The notes under the pieces are model-generated. The model had not been told where the DNA came from. It worked only from the letters and a program-made list of their open reading frames with translations, and searched no databases. Shown here piece after piece: positions 24,849 through 34,946 of a stretch of DNA of 64,000 nt. Both the position numbers and the translations under genes were made by a program. The stretch covers positions 81,564 to 145,563 of the forward strand of contig DATKVC010000006.1 of assembly GCA_035530275.1 (NCBI GenBank), read 5' to 3'. Source of the DNA: CAIJMU01 sp035530275. GTDB taxonomy: Bacteria > Spirochaetota > Spirochaetia > Treponematales > Rectinemataceae. Position 1 is the first letter of the stretch. Every line of letters starts with the position of its first letter.

Positions 24849-27800
24849 CTAATTGCCCGCGACGCGGACGACATCCTTGTTGTTCGCGTCGAAGGCGGCC
24901 ATTAGAGCCTCGGCCCCCGACATGCCCTCGGCGGTCTTCTGTCGTATCAATTCGTTCATTCTCCGGTAATCCTTGGGCATCACGACCACGAAGCGCCTGA
25001 CCGCGCCTTCCCAACCGCGAAGTATCCGCGCGCCGAGGGGCGAGTTCGTGGCGGCGACATGGCGCTCGACGAGGGTCCGCAACTCCGCGGTCAGCTCGGG
25101 ATCCGTGAGGGCCTCGAGATCGACCATCTCGTCGTTGCATCGCGAAGGGAAGTTGCCGTCGGCGTCGTAGACCCAGGCGATGCCGCCCGACATCCCGGCC
25201 GCGAAGTTGCGTCCGGTCGGCCCGAGGACGACGACACGGCCGCCGGTCATGTACTCGCAGGCGTGGTCGCCCACGCCCTCGACGACGGCCTTCACGCCCG
25301 AGTTGCGGACGCAGAAGCGCTCGCCGGCGACGCCATGGATGTAGGCCTCGCCCGAGGTCGCCCCATAGAAGCCGACATTCCCTATTATGATGTTTTCTTC
25401 GGGCTTGAAGGCGGCGTTCGCGGGGGGGCACACGATGATCTTGCCGCCCGAAAGGCCCTTGCCGATATGATCGTTGGAGTCGCCCTCGATCCGCAGTGTA
25501 ATGCCCGGCGGGAGGAAGGCCCCGAAGCTCTGGCCCGCCGAGCCCACGAACTTGAGGTCGATCGTGTCCTCGGGAAGACCCTTGGCGCCGTAGCGCTTCG
25601 TGATCTCCGAACCGAGGATGGTCCCCACGACGCGATTGACGTTGCGCACGGGGATGGTGAGCCTGACCTTCTCCCCTCGCTCGATCGCTGGCTCGCAGAG
25701 CCTGAGGAGGACGCGGCGGTCGAGGGAGTCGTCGAGGCTGTGCTCCTGCTTCGTCGACTTGAAACGGCCGTAGCTCGCAGGAACGTCGGGCCTCGCCAGG
25801 ATGGCGGAATAATCGAGGCGGGCGGTCTTGGGATTCGATTTCGCCGCTTCCATCTCGAGCATGTCCGAGCGCCCGACCATCTCCTCAACCGTCCGGAAGC
25901 CGAGGGCGGCCATGTATTCGCGCAGTTCGGCGGCGACGAAGCGCATGTAGTTCTCGACATGCTCGGGCTTGCCCGCGAAGCGCTTGCGGAGCTCCGGGTT
26001 CTGCGTGGCGACCCCGACGGGGCAGGTGTCGAGGTTGCAGACCCGCATCATCACGCAGCCCAGGGCGACGAGGGGGCCGGTGGCGAAGCCGAATTCCTCG
26101 GCGCCGAGAAGACAGGCGACGGCGACGTCGCGGCCCGTCATCAACTTGCCGTCCGCCTCCACCGTCACGCGCGAGCGGAGGTTATTGAGAAGGAGGGTCT
26201 GCTGGGTCTCGGCCAGGCCCAGTTCCCAGGGCAGGCCTGCGTGGCGGAGGGAGGTGCGGGGCGAGGCTCCCGTGCCTCCGTCGTAACCGGAGATCAGGAC
26301 GAGATCGGCCCTGGCCTTCGCGACGCCGGCGGCGATCGTGCCGACCCCCACCTCCGACACGAGCTTGACGGAGATCCGCGCCTCGGGATTGGCGCACTTG
26401 AGATCATGGATGAGCTCCGAAAGATCCTCGATCGAGTAGATGTCGTGATGGGGCGGCGGTGAGATGAGGCCGACGCCCGGCGTCGAGCCTCGGCACTCGG
26501 CGATCCAGGGATAGACCTTCTTGCCGGGGAGCTGACCGCCCTCTCCGGGCTTGGCGCCCTGGGCCATCTTGATCTGGATCTCGGTGGCGTTCATCAGGTA
26601 GTTGCTCGTGACGCCGAAGCGCGCGCTCGCCACTTGCTTGATTGCGCTGCGGCGCGAATCGCCATTGGGGTCGGGCACGAAGCGCGCGGGATCTTCGCCG
26701 CCCTCGCCCGTATTGCTCTTGCCGCCGAGGCGGTTCATCGCGATGGCCAGGGTTTCGTGGGCTTCCTTCGAGATCGACCCGTATGACATGGCGCCCGTCT
26801 TGAAGCGCTTGACGATGGATTCGACGGGCTCGACCTCGTCGAGGGCGACCGCCTTGGCCTTGCGGAATTTCATGAGGCCGCGCAGTGTGCATTGTCTCGT
26901 CGATTGGTCGTCGATGAGGCGGGAATATTCCTTGAATTGCGAATAGTCGCCCGAGCGGACGGCCTGCTGCAGGCGATGCACCGTCTCGGGATTGTAAAGA
27001 TGGTACTCGCCGTCCTTCCGCCATTGCCAGTCGCCGCCGGATGGGAGGGCGTGGTCGTGGAGGGCGCGGTCGCCGAAGGCGGCGCGATGGCGGGCCGCGG
27101 CCTCGGAGGCCACGTCGGTTATGCCGATGCCGCCGACGCGGGAGGGCGTGCCGGTGAAGTAGCGTTCGATCAACTCCCCGCCCAATCCGACCGCCTCGAA
27201 GATCTGCGCACCCTGGTAGCCCTGCACGGTCGAGATGCCCATCTTCGACATCACCTTGATGATGCCCTTGGTGACGGCCTTCTTGTAGGTCGCGACAGCC
27301 TCGGCATGGCTCTTCCCCGTAAGGATGCCGCTTTTGATCATGTCGTCGATCGTCTCGAAGACGAGGTAGGGATTGACGGCCGAGACGCCGTAGCCCATGA
27401 GCATCGCGTAGTGATGGATCTCGCGGGGCTCGCCCGACTCGAGGACGATGGAGCAGCGCGTCCGCGTGCCGTTGCGGATGAGGTGGTGGTGGAGGCCCGA
27501 CACGGCCAACAACGCGGGGATGGGCGCCTTGTGCTTCGAGACGCCCCGGTCCGAGAGGATGAGGATGTTCACGCCCTCGGCGAAGGCGCGGTCCGCCGCC
27601 TGACATATCTCGTCCATCGCCGCCTCGAGTCCCTTGCCGTCCTCCTCCACGGGGAAAAGGATGGGGATAACCGTCGCCTTGAAACCTTCGCGGCCGATAT
27701 GGCGGAGCTTGGCGAGTTCGTCGTTGTCGATGAAGGGCGTCGCCAGCTTGATCTGTCTCGCAGCCCGCGGCGAAGGATGGATGAGGTCGCCTTCGGAGCC

Positions 27801-29468
27801 GATGAAGGTCTCGGGCCCGATGATGATCTCCTCGCGGATTGCGTCGATGGGCGGGTTCGTCACCTGGGCGAACAATTGCTTGAAGTAGTTGTAAAGCAAT
27901 TGCGGCCGCTCCGACATCACGGCCAGGGGCGTGTCGTTGCCCATCGAGCCGATGGGATCGACCCCGTCTCGGGCCATGGGAAGGAGGACGAGGCGAAGAT
28001 CCTCATAACTATAACCGAAGGCCTTCTGACGCTTGAGGACGGATTCGTGATCGGGCTCGGCGCGATGAGGCGAGGCCGGCAGCCCGTCGATGGTCACCAT
28101 GTGCTCGCGGAGCCATTCGCCGTAGGGCTCCTCGCGCGCGATGTCCTCCTTGAGTTCCTCGTCGCCGATGATGCGACCCTCGGCCGTATCGATGAGGAGC
28201 ATTCGGCCGGGCTTGAGGCGCTCCTTGCGGACGATGCGGTCGGCGGGAATGTCGAGGACACCCGTCTCCGAGGCCATGATGACGGTGTCGTCGAGGGTGA
28301 CGACGTAGCGCGCGGGGCGGAGGCCGTTGCGGTCGAGGACGGCGCCGACCGTCGTGCCGTCGGTGAAGGCCATCGCAGCGGGCCCGTCCCAGGGTTCCAT
28401 CAGGCTCGCGTGGTACTCGTAGAAATCGTGCTTGGCGGGGCTCATCTCCCTGTTCCCCGACCAGGGTTCGGGGATCATCATCATCATCGAATGCGGCAGG
28501 GAACGGCCGGTGAGGAGAAGGAATTCGAGGCAATTGTCGAACATCGCCGAATCCGAGCCGTTGGGATTGATGATGGGGAGAATGTCGGCGAAATCCTCGC
28601 CGAAAAGCTCGGTTGCGATCAGGGATTCGCGCGCGTGCATCCAATTGAAGTTGCCGCGCAGGGTGTTTATCTCGCCGTTGTGGATGAGATAGCGGTAGGG
28701 GTGGGCGCGAATCCAGGTCGGGAAGGTGTTGGTGGAAAAGCGCGAATGGACGAGGGCGAGGGCGGATTCGAAGGCGGGGTGGCCGAGATCGAGGAAGAAG
28801 GGCTCGACTTGCTCCGAAGTCAGCATGCCCTTGTAGACGATCGTCCTGCAGGAGAGGCTCGAGAAGTAGCGGTAATCCGGGGCCGACTCCTCCTTGCCGA
28901 GCATGGTCTTCTCTATCTTCTTTCGAAGGAGATAGAGTCGGCGCTCGAAGTCGAGGTCGCTGACTACCGTAGCCGGCTTTCCGAGGAAGAGCTGCATCAG
29001 GACGGGCATTACCGAGCGCGAAACCTGCCCGAGCGAGGATAGATCCACGGGCACGGTGCGCCAGCCGAGGAATGGAAAGCCGAGGACCTTCGCGATGCCC
29101 TCTATCTCGCGACACGCGGCCACGCGGATGGCCGGATCGCGGGGCAGCATGGCGGAACCCACGGCATATTCGCCCGCGGCCGGAAGGTCGATATCGGATT
29201 CCGGGCAGACCTCAAGGAAAAAGCGGTGCGGAATTTGAAGAAGGATACCGGCTCCGTCGCCCGAATTGCGCTCGTAGCCCGCCCCGCCGCGATGGCTCAT
29301 GTTCCTGAGCACCGTGAGCGATTGGGACACCACGGCGTGCGATTTCCGGCCCTTTATGTTCACGACGAAGCCGATGCCGCAGGCGTCGTGTTCGTTGGCC
29401 GGATCGTAGAGACCCTGCTTCGCCGGATAGCCCACGGCCGGCACCGTCCTCCCCCGTTCCTCTCCCAT
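24849..29468 (-). CDS. gltB: Glutamate synthase large subunit
   Basis: A 1539-residue enzyme making two glutamates from glutamine and 2-oxoglutarate. The N-terminal glutaminase nucleophile is the Cys in NEHDACGIGFVVN, so a propeptide of about 29 residues would be removed. The central domain, the FMN synthase domain (GEGGEDPARF, ISGYDGGTGASPRTS), the 3Fe-4S cysteines in CVMMRVCNLDTCPVG and the C-terminal GXGXG helix (GNVGFYGATSGEAYIHG) follow in the normal order. The length is standard. It leads the gltBD operon behind a good promoter. Confidence 0.96.
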   Translation of the reverse strand: MGEERGRTVPAVGYPAKQGLYDPANEHDACGIGFVVNIKGRKSHAVVSQSLTVLRNMSHRGGAGYERNSGDGAGILLQIPHRFFLEVCPESDIDLPAAGEYAVGSAMLPRDPAIRVAACREIEGIAKVLGFPFLGWRTVPVDLSSLGQVSRSVMPVLMQLFLGKPATVVSDLDFERRLYLLRKKIEKTMLGKEESAPDYRYFSSLSCRTIVYKGMLTSEQVEPFFLDLGHPAFESALALVHSRFSTNTFPTWIRAHPYRYLIHNGEINTLRGNFNWMHARESLIATELFGEDFADILPIINPNGSDSAMFDNCLEFLLLTGRSLPHSMMMMIPEPWSGNREMSPAKHDFYEYHASLMEPWDGPAAMAFTDGTTVGAVLDRNGLRPARYVVTLDDTVIMASETGVLDIPADRIVRKERLKPGRMLLIDTAEGRIIGDEELKEDIAREEPYGEWLREHMVTIDGLPASPHRAEPDHESVLKRQKAFGYSYEDLRLVLLPMARDGVDPIGSMGNDTPLAVMSERPQLLYNYFKQLFAQVTNPPIDAIREEIIIGPETFIGSEGDLIHPSPRAARQIKLATPFIDNDELAKLRHIGREGFKATVIPILFPVEEDGKGLEAAMDEICQAADRAFAEGVNILILSDRGVSKHKAPIPALLAVSGLHHHLIRNGTRTRCSIVLESGEPREIHHYAMLMGYGVSAVNPYLVFETIDDMIKSGILTGKSHAEAVATYKKAVTKGIIKVMSKMGISTVQGYQGAQIFEAVGLGGELIERYFTGTPSRVGGIGITDVASEAAARHRAAFGDRALHDHALPSGGDWQWRKDGEYHLYNPETVHRLQQAVRSGDYSQFKEYSRLIDDQSTRQCTLRGLMKFRKAKAVALDEVEPVESIVKRFKTGAMSYGSISKEAHETLAIAMNRLGGKSNTGEGGEDPARFVPDPNGDSRRSAIKQVASARFGVTSNYLMNATEIQIKMAQGAKPGEGGQLPGKKVYPWIAECRGSTPGVGLISPPPHHDIYSIEDLSELIHDLKCANPEARISVKLVSEVGVGTIAAGVAKARADLVLISGYDGGTGASPRTSLRHAGLPWELGLAETQQTLLLNNLRSRVTVEADGKLMTGRDVAVACLLGAEEFGFATGPLVALGCVMMRVCNLDTCPVGVATQNPELRKRFAGKPEHVENYMRFVAAELREYMAALGFRTVEEMVGRSDMLEMEAAKSNPKTARLDYSAILARPDVPASYGRFKSTKQEHSLDDSLDRRVLLRLCEPAIERGEKVRLTIPVRNVNRVVGTILGSEITKRYGAKGLPEDTIDLKFVGSAGQSFGAFLPPGITLRIEGDSNDHIGKGLSGGKIIVCPPANAAFKPEENIIIGNVGFYGATSGEAYIHGVAGERFCVRNSGVKAVVEGVGDHACEYMTGGRVVVLGPTGRNFAAGMSGGIAWVYDADGNFPSRCNDEMVDLEALTDPELTAELRTLVERHVAATNSPLGARILRGWEGAVRRFVVVMPKDYRRMNELIRQKTAEGMSGAEALMAAFDANNKDVVRVAGN

Positions 29469-29516
29469 GTAGCCCTCGCAGAGATCGGGCGCTCTCGGCC
29501 CCCGACCTTGCAGCGC

Positions 29517-29578
29517 ATATTGAACTGACGCACAGAAGCTGTCAACGATTTTTTTTGACGAACATGGAATTCCGTGTT
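29517..29578 (-). promoter_or_regulatory. gltBD promoter with upstream palindrome
   Basis: On the minus strand, TTGACA (29545-29540) and CAATAT (29522-29517) are 17 bases apart, close to the housekeeping consensus. Transcription would start about 40 bases before gltB. Just upstream is an 18-base palindrome centred on GAATTC (29561-29578, AACATGGAATTCCGTGTT). A second imperfect dyad (CTGTAAGG..CCTACAG) lies at 29582-29602. Either could bind a nitrogen-responsive regulator, but no regulator is known from this sequence. Confidence 0.6.
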
Positions 29579-29651
29579 TTCCTGTAAGGTTTAATCCTAC
29601 AGCGATCGATCAGTCACCGTGAGTCTTCTTCCTTCCCGCTGTCAATTCCGA

Positions 29652-31737
29652 TCAGACCCTCGGTTGATAACGGTTTTCGAGAAACCGAATATCCCAGGTA
29701 GTTCCCCGCCGCGTAGAGCAACCGATCTGCCCGCCCAATTGCAGGGTGACGAGCTCGAAGATCAGCATAAAACCGGTTCGACCCCGTTCGCGCGGATCGG
29801 TCCCGGTTTCGAAGCCGACTCCATTATCCGAAAAACGGAGATGGATGGTACCTTCCTCGTCCCTATGGAGGGAAATGTTGATCTGTCCCTGTAGGTCGCC
29901 GGGAAAGGCATGGATGAAGGCGTTCGAAATGAGCTCGTGGAGGACGATGCCGAGGGGCATGGCCGTATCGACGAGCACTTCGACTCGATCCATGTCCGAA
30001 AAATCGAAGACGATTTTGCCCTCATCGGACATATAGCTTTCCTGCACCAGGTCGCAAAGACTCTCGACATACTCGCGGAGGTCGATCCTGCTCAGATCGT
30101 GCGACTGATAGAGCTTTTGGTGCACGAGGGCCATGGCCTGAATGCGCAGGCCGACCGCCTGGAAAATGCCCCGGTCCTCCTCGCTCCGGAGCCGTTCCTC
30201 CTCGAGGCAGAGCATCGAGGATATGACCTGCATGTTGTTCCTTGTGCGATGATGGAGTTCCCTTAGAAGGACCTCCTTTTCGCGCAGGGCATCTCGGATC
30301 ATGGCCTCGCCCTCTCGATTCCTTTCCCTGGCGCGAAGCGAGAGGATTCCGAAGGCGAGGTCGGCGGCGAGTTCCTCCAGGAGGCGGATTTCGGTCGGGG
30401 TGAAGGCTCCGGGCTGGGATGAATAGAGTGAGAGAGCCCCGAAGGCCTCCCCTTCCTTGTCTTTCAGCGGAAGGCTGATCGAGGAGCGATAGTCGCGCTG
30501 GAGGGCCAGGTCGCGCCACGCGGCGACTCTTTCATCGATCGCGAAGTCTTGCACGTAGTGACTGAATCCCGTGCGGATACAGGACCCCGTCGGCCCCTTG
30601 CCTAGAGAGCCGCCCCCCCCAGCTCAAGCGAGCCGCCTTGAGATATCCCTCCTCATGTCCCGCGTAACTCATGGTGCGCACCGACCTCGCCTCATCCTCG
30701 GCCGGGTAGCCGACCCAGACCATTCGATATCCCCCGGAAACGCAGAGAATCCCGCAAATTGCGTCCAATAGGGAGGATTCGTCGACGCCTCGCGCGATGG
30801 CCTGGTTGCATTCGTGGAGGACGGTGAGTTCCCGGTTCGTCTGTTCGAGCGTTGTTTCGCTCCGAATGCGCTTCTCGTTTTCGGAGCGCAGGGCCTCTTC
30901 GGAGGCGCGCAAACTGGAATAGGGCCGCGTGACCGCGACGATGAAGACGCCGCGATAGAGCAGGAAGAAAGCGACGAGCTTGAAGGCATGGCCGAGAAGG
31001 CTGTAACTGTCATAGGAATTCTTGAAGAGGGTGAAGGCGAGTTCGCTCGCCATGGCAAGGACGATCGAGCACAGGATCATGGTATGGCTGGCGTCCCTTT
31101 CTCCGAGTGGCTTTCTCCAGAGCCCCGGCAAGGCGAGGCCAAAGAGGATGATGACGAGGTATTCGATCCCTATCTTCAAGGGCGTGAGTCCCTGCTCCGG
31201 CACGAACATGGGAGGGAAAAGCCCCTCGAAATACAGTATCCCGATGGTAGAAACTACAACTACGATGGTGCCCGCGACCGCGAGCCACGCCTTTTGTCGC
31301 TTGACCCTTCGCGGTTCTCCGGGGGCGAAGGCCGCGGCGAGAAGGCCCAGGGCAGAGGCAAATCTTGCCGCCTCCCAGGAAAAAACGCTCTTATTGGTGG
31401 AATTGGGTGAAATGAAGACGGGCATTCCGACAAAACTAAGGGTATGGAAGAGGTCGAAATAGCCGACAAGGGCGAAAGATGAGGCGAGAAGGAGGCTTCG
31501 CCGGTTGCCCGAGGCGGAAAAGGTGAACCAGCCTATCCCGAAAATCGAGAACGATACGACGACGGAAAAGAGTTCGGAAATATTATGGAAGGCTAGAAAG
31601 TCGTGGACGGGAAAGGCCTTATAAAGCCGCTCGGCGAAGATATCGACTGCCAGAATGAGCAGGACCGAAAAGACCGCGGTCGCGAGCACGATCTTCAGGG
31701 TAGCGGACTCGGACTTCGCCCGTCGCTGTTCCTGCAT
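29652..31737 (-). pseudogene. MASE3-GAF-HisKA_2 sensor histidine kinase, frameshifted at a run of eight G
   Basis: One kinase gene is split between two frames. The first part (31737 to about 30615) encodes a MASE3 membrane sensor with about seven helices (FHTLSFVGMPVF) and most of a GAF domain. The second part (from about 30612) completes the GAF domain (SLGKGPTGSCIRTGFSHYV), then HisKA_2 (LLRELHHRTRNNMQVISSML) and a HATPase (FSDNGVGFE). The frames meet at eight G on the coding strand (C at 30613-30620). Removing one G restores a single 694-residue protein. The cause may be an assembly or sequencing error, a true inactivation, or reversible slippage. No response regulator is adjacent. Confidence 0.85.
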
Positions 31738-31808
31738 GGTTCAAGCATATAAGGCAGGGAAAGAAAGTAAAGCCTGAGAGTCTCAGGCAGCCTCGCGCGG
31801 AGGTCCGG

Positions 31809-32240
31809 CTACTTCAATTTTTCGCCGCAGTTGAAGCATTCCGTCCTATAGCTCGAGTTCTCGGCCTGGCATTTCGGACATTTGAGGGCGGTCAGCCCGC
31901 TCGTTGTCGCGCGCATGCCAGGTGAGGGTCGGGGCTGCGGGGGAGGAGGTGGCGGGGGAACTTCGGGTTCCGGCTCCGGCTCGGCCTCGATCACCGCGGG
32001 GGCTTCCTGTTTCGACTCTTCGGCTTCCTTCGCCTCGACTCGTTCAACCATCGGGGTCTCGACCGGGACGCTTGCGACGGGAAGCTGACCGAGGTTCACG
32101 TTGATTGTCTGGCCTTCCTTCGACTCGAGGCGGGCGGGAAGACTGCCCGAAAGCTTGGCCAATGCCCTCAAAATGGCGAAAAGTTCGATGGCGATGACGA
32201 GAAGTACCGCCACAACGAGGGCGTCGAACAGCGTGACCAT
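31809..32240 (-). CDS. Membrane-anchored zinc-ribbon protein, function unknown
   Basis: A 143-residue protein with one N-terminal helix (VTLFDALVVAVLLVIAIELF), an acidic/proline linker (EAEPEPEPEVPPPPPPPQP) and a C-terminal zinc ribbon with two CxxC knuckles (LKCPKCQAENSSYRTECFNC). Translation from the ATG at 32240 places the helix at the N-terminus; a start 19 codons earlier is possible. The linker is low-complexity. It sits between the kinase and a lipoprotein gene, all leftward. Confidence 0.6.
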   Translation of the reverse strand: MVTLFDALVVAVLLVIAIELFAILRALAKLSGSLPARLESKEGQTINVNLGQLPVASVPVETPMVERVEAKEAEESKQEAPAVIEAEPEPEPEVPPPPPPPQPRPSPGMRATTSGLTALKCPKCQAENSSYRTECFNCGEKLK

Positions 32241-32306
32241 GACCTTAGTATCGGCGAAGCGGGTCAAAAGATGGAGTGCGCCACGTTTTGCCCGCATACT
32301 TGCGCT

Positions 32307-33476
32307 CTAGCGGAATTCGAAGTACTCCAACGTTCCCGCCGCCGTCTTCGGTTCCTTCCCCGGCAAACGAAGGCTCACGGGGCTCAGAAAGCGCGTGTAC
32401 CAGGGCTTGAGACCGAAGGCGCGGGCGAAGCCGACGATGAGGGACGATTGGCCGGCGAGGAGGTCGGTCGAGGTGATCATCCTCTCCGAAATCGGGAAAG
32501 TCGCCACGAATCCGTCGGCGGTTGAGTAGGTTACCGATGTAGCGATGGACTTCGGATGGAGCGGATCGGGATGCGCCGAGGAAGATCCCTCGACGACCAT
32601 CACCTCGCTTTCCGACCAGGCTTCCCTTTCTACGCCGGCCGAGGAACCGACGAAGAGGAGGGGCGCCTTGCCGCCGCCGCGGTCCTTTGCCGCCCGCAGT
32701 TCGGAGGCGATGACGGTATGACCGTCGACCGTGGCCCGCCCCCACCACCACGAGTCCATCAGCACCGCCGGTGAAATATTACCCCAATTGTGATCATGAT
32801 ACCCCCTACCGCGGACCTTCCGCGCCGATCCATCCATCGTCAGCGTGCCCGTAACCTCGCCCTCGGGCACCGCCGCGAGCCAGGCGAAGGTGGCCTCGCC
32901 GTCGGCGATGACGCCGGACGCGGGTCTCCAGGCCCCGACGGTCGAGTGCAGCCGCAGGTCCACGCCCAGGCCTCCCGTCGCCTCAGGGTCGACGAAAATG
33001 CGATAGTCGATGAGATCGCCCGTAAAGGAATGCGGCCCGATGCGGACATCGGCCTCCTTCGTGCCGAAGCGCCCCTTTTCCCTAAAGGCGCCGAACCAGC
33101 GCAGGGTAGTCCCTCCGGGCGGCGTGATCTCGAGGCTAACGGCGCGGGCGCCGAGGCCGAAAGGCCAGTTGTCGCCGAACCAGGCTACCACGATGCTGCC
33201 GTCGTCCAGGAGACCGTCGAAGTACCACCATTCATAATGCTGCTCATTCGCGGGGCTGCGCCGGCCGTCCTCGCGGGGGTCCACCTTGTGCCGATCGATG
33301 CCGAGGGCCGCGAAGTCGGCATCGGTATCGAGAAGGCGGATGGAGGGAGGCGAAGCAGCCCCCTGGTCCTCCGGCCGCGATGCGGGAGCCAGGCTCGCGC
33401 AGGAGGCCAAGGCCGACATCGCCAGGGCCGCCAAGAAGAGAACGGCCGTCAAAGGCATGGGACGCTTGCTCGGCAT
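32307..33476 (-). CDS. CrtC/AttH-like lipocalin-family lipoprotein
   Basis: A 389-residue predicted lipoprotein: signal MPSKRPMPLTAVLFLAALAM with lipobox ALASC (Cys 26). The mature protein has the hydroxyneurosporene synthase/AttH signature HYEWWYFDGLLDDGS, the internal GRGYHDHNWGN and SWWWGRATVDGH, characteristic of tandem lipocalin-like domains. Relatives include carotenoid 1,2-hydratase and secreted lipid-handling proteins. With no carotenoid genes nearby and an envelope location, a lipid-related role is more plausible than carotenoid hydration. The catalytic function is uncertain. Confidence 0.78.
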   Translation of the reverse strand: MPSKRPMPLTAVLFLAALAMSALASCASLAPASRPEDQGAASPPSIRLLDTDADFAALGIDRHKVDPREDGRRSPANEQHYEWWYFDGLLDDGSIVVAWFGDNWPFGLGARAVSLEITPPGGTTLRWFGAFREKGRFGTKEADVRIGPHSFTGDLIDYRIFVDPEATGGLGVDLRLHSTVGAWRPASGVIADGEATFAWLAAVPEGEVTGTLTMDGSARKVRGRGYHDHNWGNISPAVLMDSWWWGRATVDGHTVIASELRAAKDRGGGKAPLLFVGSSAGVEREAWSESEVMVVEGSSSAHPDPLHPKSIATSVTYSTADGFVATFPISERMITSTDLLAGQSSLIVGFARAFGLKPWYTRFLSPVSLRLPGKEPKTAAGTLEYFEFR

Positions 33477-33580
33477 CTTCCCCCCCCATGAAGCAAGAAT
33501 AATCGCTGCGGCAAAGTAATGAAAGAAGGAGTTCGCCGTCCGGTAGATTCGACTATACTGATGCGGAAGGGAGACCTCGG

Positions 33581-34945
33581 ATGGCCAGGAAAATTCCGTC
33601 GCCGACGCTTATCGACGCCTCGGGGACGGGCAGCAAGCGCATTGAGGAATTCGTCGGCCTCGTCAATAGCGGCACGGCCGGACTGAGCATCGCAAGGATG
33701 CACAGCGGAGAGGGCTGGTCGGAGCCCGGGCAGCGTCCCGACTTCGATGAATACACCCTCGTGATCGAGGGCAGCCTCCGCGTCGAGACCGAGGAGGCTA
33801 TTTTCGATCTCGTGAAAGGCGAGGCGGTAATCGCCGGGGCCGGAGAGTGGGTCCGCTATTCCTCTCCGCGCTCGGGAGGAGCCGACTATATCTCCGTGTG
33901 CCTTCCGGCCTTTTCTCCAGAGACCGTGCATCGCGACGATGAAGCCCCGGCTGCAGCCGCTAGTCGCGGTTCCCTCCATCCCACGGCAGCGGATCCGACG
34001 ACCGAGCCTCGCGTCGAAGGCCCGACCGAAGTCTCCTATCGCCTCGATGAACTCACGCCATATATCGATTGGACGCGCTTTTTCCAGGCACGGGGACTCA
34101 AGGGTCATTATCCCGGCATTCTCGATGACAAGGTCGAGGGGTCCATGGCGGAGCGCCTCCTCGACGAGGCGAGGGCCCTCCTCCGCCGCGCCCAAGCCGA
34201 CGGCCTCCTCGACGTGAAGGGCGTCTCGGGCTTCTTTCCGGCCTCCGGCGAAGGCGATGACATACTCATATGGGCAGATGAAGGCCGCGATAGACTCCGC
34301 TCCCGCGTCCCCTGCCTCAGGCAGACGAGTCCCGACGGCGGGCGAGGGAGCTGCCTTTCCGATTGGCTCAGTCCGCTCGCCTCCGGAAAGCGCGACTGGG
34401 TAGGTGCCTATGCGGTCACGGCGGGGCTCGGACTCGAAGCGAGCGTCTCGTCCATGGCCGCGCGCAACGACGGCTACGACGCCGCGATGCTCTCCCTCCT
34501 TGCCGAAAGGGTCGCCCAGGCCGCTGCCGAAAAGATGCACGAGGAGGTGCGGAAGACCTGGTGGGGCTACGCGCCCGACGAGAATCTGCCCGCCTACAGG
34601 CTCTTTCACCGGGCATATCGAGGCATCCGCGCCTCGCCCGGAAAGGCGCCCTGCCCCGACCCTCGCGAGCGACGGCTGATCTTCGAACTCCTCGACGTCC
34701 CGCGCAGGACGGGGATGAGCCTCGACGAGGCCTGTTCCCTCGTCCCCGCAGCCTCGGCCTGCGGTTGGTACTTCAGCCATCCCGCGGCGGCGCCCTTCGC
34801 CGTCGGCCGGATTAGCCGCGAGGAGGCGGAGCGCTACGCGGCGCGCAGAGGGGAGAGCCTCGAGGAAACGGAAGACTGGCTCAAGAACGAATTGGGATAT
34901 ACGCCGCCCTTGACCGCGGCCGCAAGCCATAAAGAAGGAGCGTGA
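33581..34945 (+). CDS. Cupin domain fused to a cobalamin-dependent methionine synthase (MetH) activation domain
   Basis: A 454-residue protein joining two families. Residues 1-125 form a cupin (EGWSEPGQRPDFDEYTLVIE, then GEAVIAGAGEWVRYSS). Residues 145-454 match the MetH reactivation domain: DELTPYIDWTRFFQARGLKG, GAYAVTAGLGLEASVS, KTWWGYAPDENLPAYRL, YRGIRASPGKAPCPDP and ASACGWYFSHPAAAPFAVGR. In MetH this domain binds SAM and reductively remethylates cob(II)alamin. Here it is free of the catalytic modules, so it should serve a MetH encoded elsewhere. GGGAG precedes the ATG, and a TATACT -10-like box lies at 33554-33559. ahcY follows by one base. Confidence 0.87.
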   Translation: MARKIPSPTLIDASGTGSKRIEEFVGLVNSGTAGLSIARMHSGEGWSEPGQRPDFDEYTLVIEGSLRVETEEAIFDLVKGEAVIAGAGEWVRYSSPRSGGADYISVCLPAFSPETVHRDDEAPAAAASRGSLHPTAADPTTEPRVEGPTEVSYRLDELTPYIDWTRFFQARGLKGHYPGILDDKVEGSMAERLLDEARALLRRAQADGLLDVKGVSGFFPASGEGDDILIWADEGRDRLRSRVPCLRQTSPDGGRGSCLSDWLSPLASGKRDWVGAYAVTAGLGLEASVSSMAARNDGYDAAMLSLLAERVAQAAAEKMHEEVRKTWWGYAPDENLPAYRLFHRAYRGIRASPGKAPCPDPRERRLIFELLDVPRRTGMSLDEACSLVPAASACGWYFSHPAAAPFAVGRISREEAERYAARRGESLEETEDWLKNELGYTPPLTAAASHKEGA

Positions 34946-34946
34946 C

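Noticed and set aside
23341..25431. 692-residue frame joining gltD to a long N-terminal extension
   Set aside because: The extension overlaps the end of gltB out of frame; the true start is the ATG at 24840 with the Fe-S cysteine domain directly after.
26892..29042. 716-residue open frame antisense to gltB
   Set aside because: It lies entirely opposite the strongly conserved gltB coding sequence and has Val/Asp/Arg/Gly-rich composition typical of GC-rich shadow frames; no domain or ribosome-binding site.
33477..33580. SAM or SAH riboswitch before the cupin-MetH activation/ahcY pair
   Set aside because: The likely -10 box leaves only about 15 bases of leader before the start codon, too short for either aptamer.
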